Shown here: piece by piece, positions 29,315 to 33,176 of the stretch
Position numbering within the stretch: position 1 is the stretch's first letter
How the letters are laid out: the number at the start of each line of letters is the position of its first letter
Assembly: GCA_022565635.1 (NCBI GenBank)
Contig: JAIUMH010000015.1
Location: forward strand, 1 to 33,176
Reading direction: 5' to 3'
Source: Flavobacteriaceae bacterium
Lineage (GTDB): Bacteria; Bacteroidota; Bacteroidia; Flavobacteriales; Flavobacteriaceae
DNA length: 33,176 bases
Made by a program: the position numbers and the translations under genes
The notes under the pieces: model-generated
Told to the model about the DNA's origin: nothing
The model's database searches: none
Seen by the model: the letters and a program-made list of their open reading frames with translations, nothing else

Positions 29315-29929
29315 TTGGATTTTATACTCATTTTAGACATTTTAGGTGTTGTAGCCTTTTCCATTTCTGGTGCACTTGCTGGTATGCGAAAAAAATTAGA
29401 TCCCTTTGGTATTCTAATTATTGCTTTTGTAACCTCTGTTGGTGGAGGTACGTTGAGAGATGTACTTCTTCATACTGAAGTTGGTTGGCTCTCTAACATG
29501 CTATACGTTTATACCATTTTGTTTTTTGCAATTATAGCAATGACTTTTAGAGAACGTCTAAACTACTTTAGAAAATCACTATTTCTATTTGATACTTTAG
29601 GAATAGGCTTATACACCGTTGTAGGTGTAGAAAAAGCACTTTCAGCCGATTTGCATCCTATTATATGCATTGCATTTGGCACAATGAGTGCGTGTTTTGG
29701 AGGAGTAATAAGAGATATTTTGTGTAATGAAATTCCAATTATTTTTAGACAAGAAATCTACGCAACAGCTTGTATAATGGGAGGAGTCTTTTATTTTGTT
29801 TTTTATTATTTTGGCGCTCCAAATGGCATTATATTTGTTGTTTCTTTTGCAGTTGTGGTGATTATTCGATTACTCGCTGTAATTTTTAAAATTAGTTTAC
29901 CTAATATTTATGAATCAAAACAAAAATAA
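29315..29929 (+). CDS. TRIC-family cation channel (UPF0126, YicG-like)
   Basis: A 204-residue inner-membrane protein with seven predicted helices in two repeated halves. Each half carries the glycine-rich TRIC signature: SVGGGTLRDVLL near residue 43 and CFGGVIRDILC near 128. Prokaryotic TRIC channels are trimers conducting monovalent cations. The first helix reads DFILILDILGVVAFSISGALAG, typical of the family N-terminus, so the TTG start one base after the RDD stop is correct even though it is not ATG; the next Met, at 24, would cut the first helix. It shares its last base with the start of the following gene. Confidence 0.92.
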   Translation: MDFILILDILGVVAFSISGALAGMRKKLDPFGILIIAFVTSVGGGTLRDVLLHTEVGWLSNMLYVYTILFFAIIAMTFRERLNYFRKSLFLFDTLGIGLYTVVGVEKALSADLHPIICIAFGTMSACFGGVIRDILCNEIPIIFRQEIYATACIMGGVFYFVFYYFGAPNGIIFVVSFAVVVIIRLLAVIFKISLPNIYESKQK

Positions 29930-30657
29930 TGATTAATCGCTTCTTCATGCTATTGCTTCTATTCAACTCAGTTTTAATCACTGCGCAGAATGAAGCAATT
30001 CCTTTTTATTCAAGTATAGAACAAACCGATACTGAAGATAACGAAGATAACTGGAAAGCTTTTTATGTTCAAGCATCTCCTTTAGGGTCTTCAGATTTTA
30101 GTATTTTTAGACCAGATGTACCTATAGATGATATTGTGAGTTTTAGAGACAATTTAGGAATAGGGTATGCTTATGAACTTAGTCTGGGATTCTATTTTAA
30201 TTCTTTTATGGGAGTTGGTTTTTCCTATTCCAATGCAAGTCTTTCAGATCAATTCAATAGGTTTGGAGAATTGTTTTATAAAAATGAACTCAATATAAAC
30301 ACCTATAGCATTAATATCAACAATTTAGGAACAGGCTTAAGAGAACAGGATTTATTTTACTTCAGTTATGGAGTTTCCTATTTTGATTTACAACAAGATT
30401 TTTTTCAATTGGCTGGTAATTACCAACGAAGAGCTTCAGGTAATGGATTTGGTTTTAGAAGCGAAATAGGATACAATTATCACCTATATGATCAACTATT
30501 TTTAAACTTATCTTCCACTTTTGTTATAGGCTCAATCACCTCTATTAGAAGTTACACTCCCAGTGGAAGTTACCGATTAAACGAATTAGATGAAGACACC
30601 ACCTCATTACTACAACTCAATTTTCTAGTAGGGCTAACTTATTATCTCCCATTTTAA
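29929..30657 (+). CDS. Probable outer-membrane beta-barrel protein, family unknown
   Basis: A 242-residue exported protein with a signal peptide (MINRFFMLLLLFNSVLITAQ). The remainder is rich in alternating polar and aromatic residues. It ends in LTYYLPF, a C-terminal Phe as is usual for outer-membrane barrels. Strand-like stretches include ELSLGFYFNSFMGVGFSYSN and FRSEIGYNYHLYDQLFLNLS. I cannot assign a named family. The start codon overlaps the TRIC stop by one base, so RDD, TRIC and this protein are probably co-transcribed. Whether it works with the MoxR locus or is only a passenger cannot be judged from the sequence. Confidence 0.7.
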   Translation: MINRFFMLLLLFNSVLITAQNEAIPFYSSIEQTDTEDNEDNWKAFYVQASPLGSSDFSIFRPDVPIDDIVSFRDNLGIGYAYELSLGFYFNSFMGVGFSYSNASLSDQFNRFGELFYKNELNINTYSININNLGTGLREQDLFYFSYGVSYFDLQQDFFQLAGNYQRRASGNGFGFRSEIGYNYHLYDQLFLNLSSTFVIGSITSIRSYTPSGSYRLNELDEDTTSLLQLNFLVGLTYYLPF

Positions 30658-30767
30658 GATATATGCTTTTTAAGTTCTTGCATTTGAAAAAAACGTTTCT
30701 TCAATCTATTGTTATTTTTAAAACAATAAAAAAAGTGGGTTCTGTTTTTAGATTTCAATAAACATTT

Positions 30768-30775
30768 TATATTTG
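30768..30775 (+). promoter_or_regulatory. -7 promoter box upstream of the broken DUF6090-like gene
   Basis: TATATTTG matches TAnnTTTG, 43 nt before the ATG at 30819. The upstream TTG element is not evident. If active, the pseudogene is still transcribed. Confidence 0.45.
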
Positions 30776-30818
30776 ATTAATGATTGGATAAATAATTTAC
30801 GCAAACATTGAAAATATT

Positions 30819-31526
30819 ATGAAAAGTAAAACAGATAAACTACTGCTTCAACACAACGGAATTCAATTTGTGTTAATTTTCATAAGTGTTTTACTTGCTT
30901 TTATGCTTTCTGAATGGAGCAGATCAAGAAATGATAAGAAATCCGAAACAAAAATATTAATTGAAATCAACAACAGCTTATCTCGAGATTTGGAAGATTT
31001 TAAGTCTAACATTGATGGTTATAAATTAAGTAATAGAAGTACAGAAGTTATTTTAAATTGGGTAAAAGGTGAAGCTATACCTTCAGACTCAATTAATCTA
31101 TACTATCAAATTTTATTCAGAAACTATACCCCTATTATCAACTAATCAGCTTATGAATCACTTAAAGCAACAGACATTAAACTGATTGACGATGACAGCT
31201 TGAGGATTGAAATTATAGCTATGTATGATTACTTTTTTAGAACACTTGAATTACTTGAAAATGAAATTCCTGAAATGCAAGATTTTAAGAATTATGCTCT
31301 TCAATTAGATCAACTGATTCAGCCATACATGATTTTTGATGATGATTTAGAATTAGTTGGATTGGAGGCCGAACACAACTTAACCGATTTGGAAAAGCAA
31401 ATAATAAAGAATTCAATTTGGAAGACTACTCAAAACAGAAAATTCAAAGTGAGTCAGTATCAATATGTAAACAATAAAATTGAAGCACTACAAACTAAGA
31501 TAAATACAAAGCTAGATAACAATTAG
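30819..31526 (+). pseudogene. DUF6090-like membrane protein broken by an in-frame stop
   Basis: The two 108-residue ORFs listed at 30819 and 31200 are in the same frame and separated by a single TAA at 31143-31145. Reading through it gives one continuous protein of about 234 residues: an N-terminal membrane helix (GIQFVLIFISVLLAFMLSEWSRSRN), then a helical domain. The join reads RNYTPIIN-stop-SAYESLKATDIKLI. That lines up with the TPxxSAYESLK-type segment common in DUF6090-like proteins of Bacteroidetes. The second half has no ATG until well downstream, only a TTG at 31200. A recent nonsense mutation or a base-calling error is likeliest, since no other frame damage is seen. Family function is unknown. 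Confidence 0.8.
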
Positions 31527-31537
31527 TTTAGTTTTTT

Positions 31538-31567
31538 ATGATATTATTTGAAACTCAATAATATCAT
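31538..31567. other. Perfect 11-bp inverted repeat upstream of the ECF sigma gene
   Basis: atgatattatt and aataatatcat are exact reverse complements around an 8-nt loop, 11 nt after the pseudogene stop and 45 nt before the sigma gene's promoter box. No T-run follows on the plus strand. It may be a weak 3'-end hairpin or a protein-binding palindrome. Confidence 0.5.
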
Positions 31568-31612
31568 GCCTATCAAATCAGCTTACTTTAATCGTTATTT
31601 GTTTAAAAAACC

Positions 31613-31620
31613 TATATTTG
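31613..31620 (+). promoter_or_regulatory. -7 promoter box of the sigma/anti-sigma operon
   Basis: TATATTTG matches TAnnTTTG and contains the TTG used as the ORF-track start of the sigma gene. A TTTG lies only 11 nt upstream (31598-31601), too close for the normal spacing, so the upstream element is unclear. The box argues for translation starting at the ATG at 31639. Confidence 0.55.
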
Positions 31621-31638
31621 AATTTCAAACAGTATTCA

Positions 31639-32178
31639 ATGACGCAAATAGAAGATTTAGTAACTAGCCTACAAAAGAAAAATCCAGATGCTTTAGAGCA
31701 ATTGCATCAAATGTACGCCAAAAATATTTGTGGAGCTATTCAAATCATTGTACAAGATGAAGCTATTGCCAAAGAAATTTGCCAGGATGTGTTTGTTAAA
31801 GTTTGGCAAAAATCACATTTATACGATGCTTCAAAAGGACGTTTTTTTACCTGGTTACTCAATATGTCTCGCAATGCAGCCATTGATTTTACTCGTTCTA
31901 AGGAATTTAACAAACAAAAAAAGAACCATTCCTTAGATTTTTTCGTACATATATTAGAAAAGCCTGATGAAGCAGATAGCAATGAAGACTATTCAGGTTT
32001 AAAAAACTTGATCAAAAAGTTGAAAAAAAAATGCGTTCAACTCATTGAAATGCTCTACTTTAAAAACCATACCCAAAATGAAGCAGCAGAAGAGCTAGAC
32101 ATTCCTTTAGGAACGGTGAAAAGTAGAAATAGAAATTGCTTAAAGGCTTTACGTACAGAAATAGAATCAGATGAATAA
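31639..32178 (+). CDS. ECF-type RNA polymerase sigma factor
   Basis: A sigma-70-family factor of the extracytoplasmic-function type that directs RNA polymerase to a set of stress or envelope promoters. I place the start at the ATG at 31639 (MTQIEDLVTSLQKKN, 179 residues) instead of the TTG at 31618, which lies in a promoter box. Region 2 contains EICQDVFVKVWQKSHLYDASKGRFFTWLLNMSRNAAIDFTRS. Region 4 contains IEMLYFKNHTQNEAAEELDIPLGTVKSRNRNCLKALR with the helix-turn-helix. There is no sigma region 3. The gene overlaps the anti-sigma gene by 8 nt, the usual coupled arrangement, and autoregulation is likely by analogy with such pairs. Confidence 0.92.
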   Translation: MTQIEDLVTSLQKKNPDALEQLHQMYAKNICGAIQIIVQDEAIAKEICQDVFVKVWQKSHLYDASKGRFFTWLLNMSRNAAIDFTRSKEFNKQKKNHSLDFFVHILEKPDEADSNEDYSGLKNLIKKLKKKCVQLIEMLYFKNHTQNEAAEELDIPLGTVKSRNRNCLKALRTEIESDE

Positions 32179-32980
32179 AGAAGAATTAATTGCCTCAGGC
32201 GAATTGGAATTGTATGTTGCTGGACTTTTAGATGAAGACCGAGCCCAGGAAATTACATCCTTAATTCAATCTGATGAGGAAGTAAGAAAAGAAGTTGAAT
32301 CCATCGAACAAGCTATTTTAAAACTTTCAGAAGAATCAACAGTTCATCGTGATTTTGCTTTTACAGAAGTGCTTAAAAAAGTAATCCTAAACAAAGAATC
32401 TTCAGAAGAAAATGAATCTGCCGATTTCAAAATTACTCCAAAAGAACGTACTTGGCGTACTTATGTAAGCTGGGCTGCCGCTGCAGTTTTTCTGTTGATG
32501 TTTGTGCTTCAATACCAAAACACGGAGGAAGTAACCAATCAACTCAACCTTAGTCTAGAAGAGAAAAAAGACTTAAATACAACAGTTGAACAACAAAATT
32601 TTAAACTTCAATACAAAGACGATTTATTAGCTACTTTAGCTTCGCCAGCTACAGAAACGGTTCAACTTGCTGGTCAAGAAGTTTCACCAGAATCAGCTGC
32701 ACAAGTTTTTTGGAATAAAGAATTAGATCAAGTAGTGATTAATGCAAGTCAATTACCAAAACCTCCACAAGGAAAAGTATATCAAGTTTGGTCGTTAAAG
32801 TTAGAGCCACTTACACCCACCAGCTTAGGCTTATTAGATGGATCTAGTCAAGCAGACGACTTATTTTTATTGAGTAATCCTAATTCTTCAGAGGCTTTTG
32901 GGATTACTTTAGAACCAGAAGGAGGAAGTGAAACACCAACCTTAGAACAGTTGTATGTGCTTGGTGTCTATGAATCCTAA
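32171..32980 (+). CDS. RskA-type membrane anti-sigma factor
   Basis: A 269-residue single-pass membrane protein expected to hold the adjacent ECF sigma factor inactive. The cytoplasmic N-terminus (about 1-92, ELELYVAGLLDEDRAQEI) is an anti-sigma domain without the HxxxCxxC zinc motif. One transmembrane helix (YVSWAAAAVFLLMFVLQY, about 97-114) is followed by a coiled-coil stretch (LNLSLEEKKDLNTTVEQQNFKLQ). The C-terminal RskA domain contains QLPKPPQGKVYQVWSLKLEP and ends with TLEQLYVLGVYES. The signal it senses is unknown. The start overlaps the sigma gene by 8 nt. Confidence 0.9.
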   Translation: MNKEELIASGELELYVAGLLDEDRAQEITSLIQSDEEVRKEVESIEQAILKLSEESTVHRDFAFTEVLKKVILNKESSEENESADFKITPKERTWRTYVSWAAAAVFLLMFVLQYQNTEEVTNQLNLSLEEKKDLNTTVEQQNFKLQYKDDLLATLASPATETVQLAGQEVSPESAAQVFWNKELDQVVINASQLPKPPQGKVYQVWSLKLEPLTPTSLGLLDGSSQADDLFLLSNPNSSEAFGITLEPEGGSETPTLEQLYVLGVYES

Positions 32981-33009
32981 GGTACAATTTAAATTTATTT
33001 TTCAACCCT

Positions 33010-33176
33010 GTTACAAGTTCGATCTGAGTCGAGAACCACTCACGTCCTAATGTAGCTTGTCCAAAGCCAAGTCGAAGTGCTCGCACTTCAAACAAAATAC
33101 TGATAATTATCGCTGTCCGAAGTTTGGAACTTTGGACCTACTTGCTAATCAAGATTCCTTGAAGCTTATCGCTGTC
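33010..33176. repeat. Repeat-like gene-free tail of the window
   Basis: After the anti-sigma gene the sequence becomes more GC-rich and structured. It has a hairpin gaagtg/cacttc (33074-33089), a hairpin gtccgaagtt/aactttggac with a 3-nt loop (33115-33137), and an 11-mer ttatcgctgtc at 33107 repeated at 33166 at the window edge. No gene is credible here; the minus-strand ORF at 32904-33095 mostly overlaps the anti-sigma gene. It may be the start of a dispersed or tandem repeat continuing outside the window. Confidence 0.45.

Noticed and set aside
32904-33095. 63-codon minus-strand ORF at the window end
   Set aside because: Mostly antisense to the anti-sigma factor and otherwise within repeat-like DNA.

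Overview
The window is AT-rich chromosomal DNA from a member of the Bacteroidetes, almost certainly a marine-type Flavobacteriaceae. The evidence is the SusA/SusB-style glycosidase set, the rpmH-carB junction, a fused alpha/beta 2-oxoacid dehydrogenase E1, weak Shine-Dalgarno signals, and several promoters with the Bacteroidetes pattern TTTG-N19-TAnnTTTG. The genus cannot be fixed from the sequence alone.

Region 1 (1-10.7 kb, plus strand) is the downstream part of a maltodextrin/starch utilisation operon. In order it holds beta-phosphoglucomutase (5' end cut by the window), GH65 maltose phosphorylase, GH97 SusB-type alpha-glucosidase, a GH13 SusA/neopullulanase-like enzyme, GH31 alpha-glucosidase and a GH13 alpha-amylase lipoprotein. 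Genes overlap or lie up to about 30 nt apart and end at a terminator near 10.75 kb. The exported enzymes would cut alpha-glucans. The cytoplasmic phosphorylase plus phosphoglucomutase would turn maltose into glucose and glucose 6-phosphate. The sugar transporter, regulator and SusCD genes would be expected upstream, outside the window.

Region 2 (11-20.4 kb) is housekeeping: a minus-strand branched-chain-type E1 dehydrogenase with a clear promoter and terminator; a small GNAT-like protein; an alpha/beta hydrolase overlapping a lytic transglycosylase; a thioredoxin-fold protein that has lost its CxxC; a TPR membrane protein; rpmH (missing from the supplied ORF track); and a short carB without the C-terminal regulatory domain.

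Region 3 (20.4-30.7 kb) starts with a repeat-like gene-free stretch and a FAD-dependent oxidoreductase. It is dominated by a compact MoxR locus: SpoIIM-like, multi-TM protein, DUF4129, DUF4350, MoxR ATPase and DUF58 on the minus strand, all overlapping, with RDD, a TRIC-type channel and a beta-barrel-like protein diverging on the plus strand. This is the best candidate for an incompletely described system, probably a MoxR-controlled envelope or membrane machine, although the cluster type itself recurs in bacteria.

Region 4 (30.8-33.2 kb) has a DUF6090-like gene broken by one in-frame stop codon, an ECF sigma factor with its RskA-type anti-sigma factor, and a repeat-like intergenic tail. No tRNA, rRNA, CRISPR, insertion sequence or phage gene was seen.
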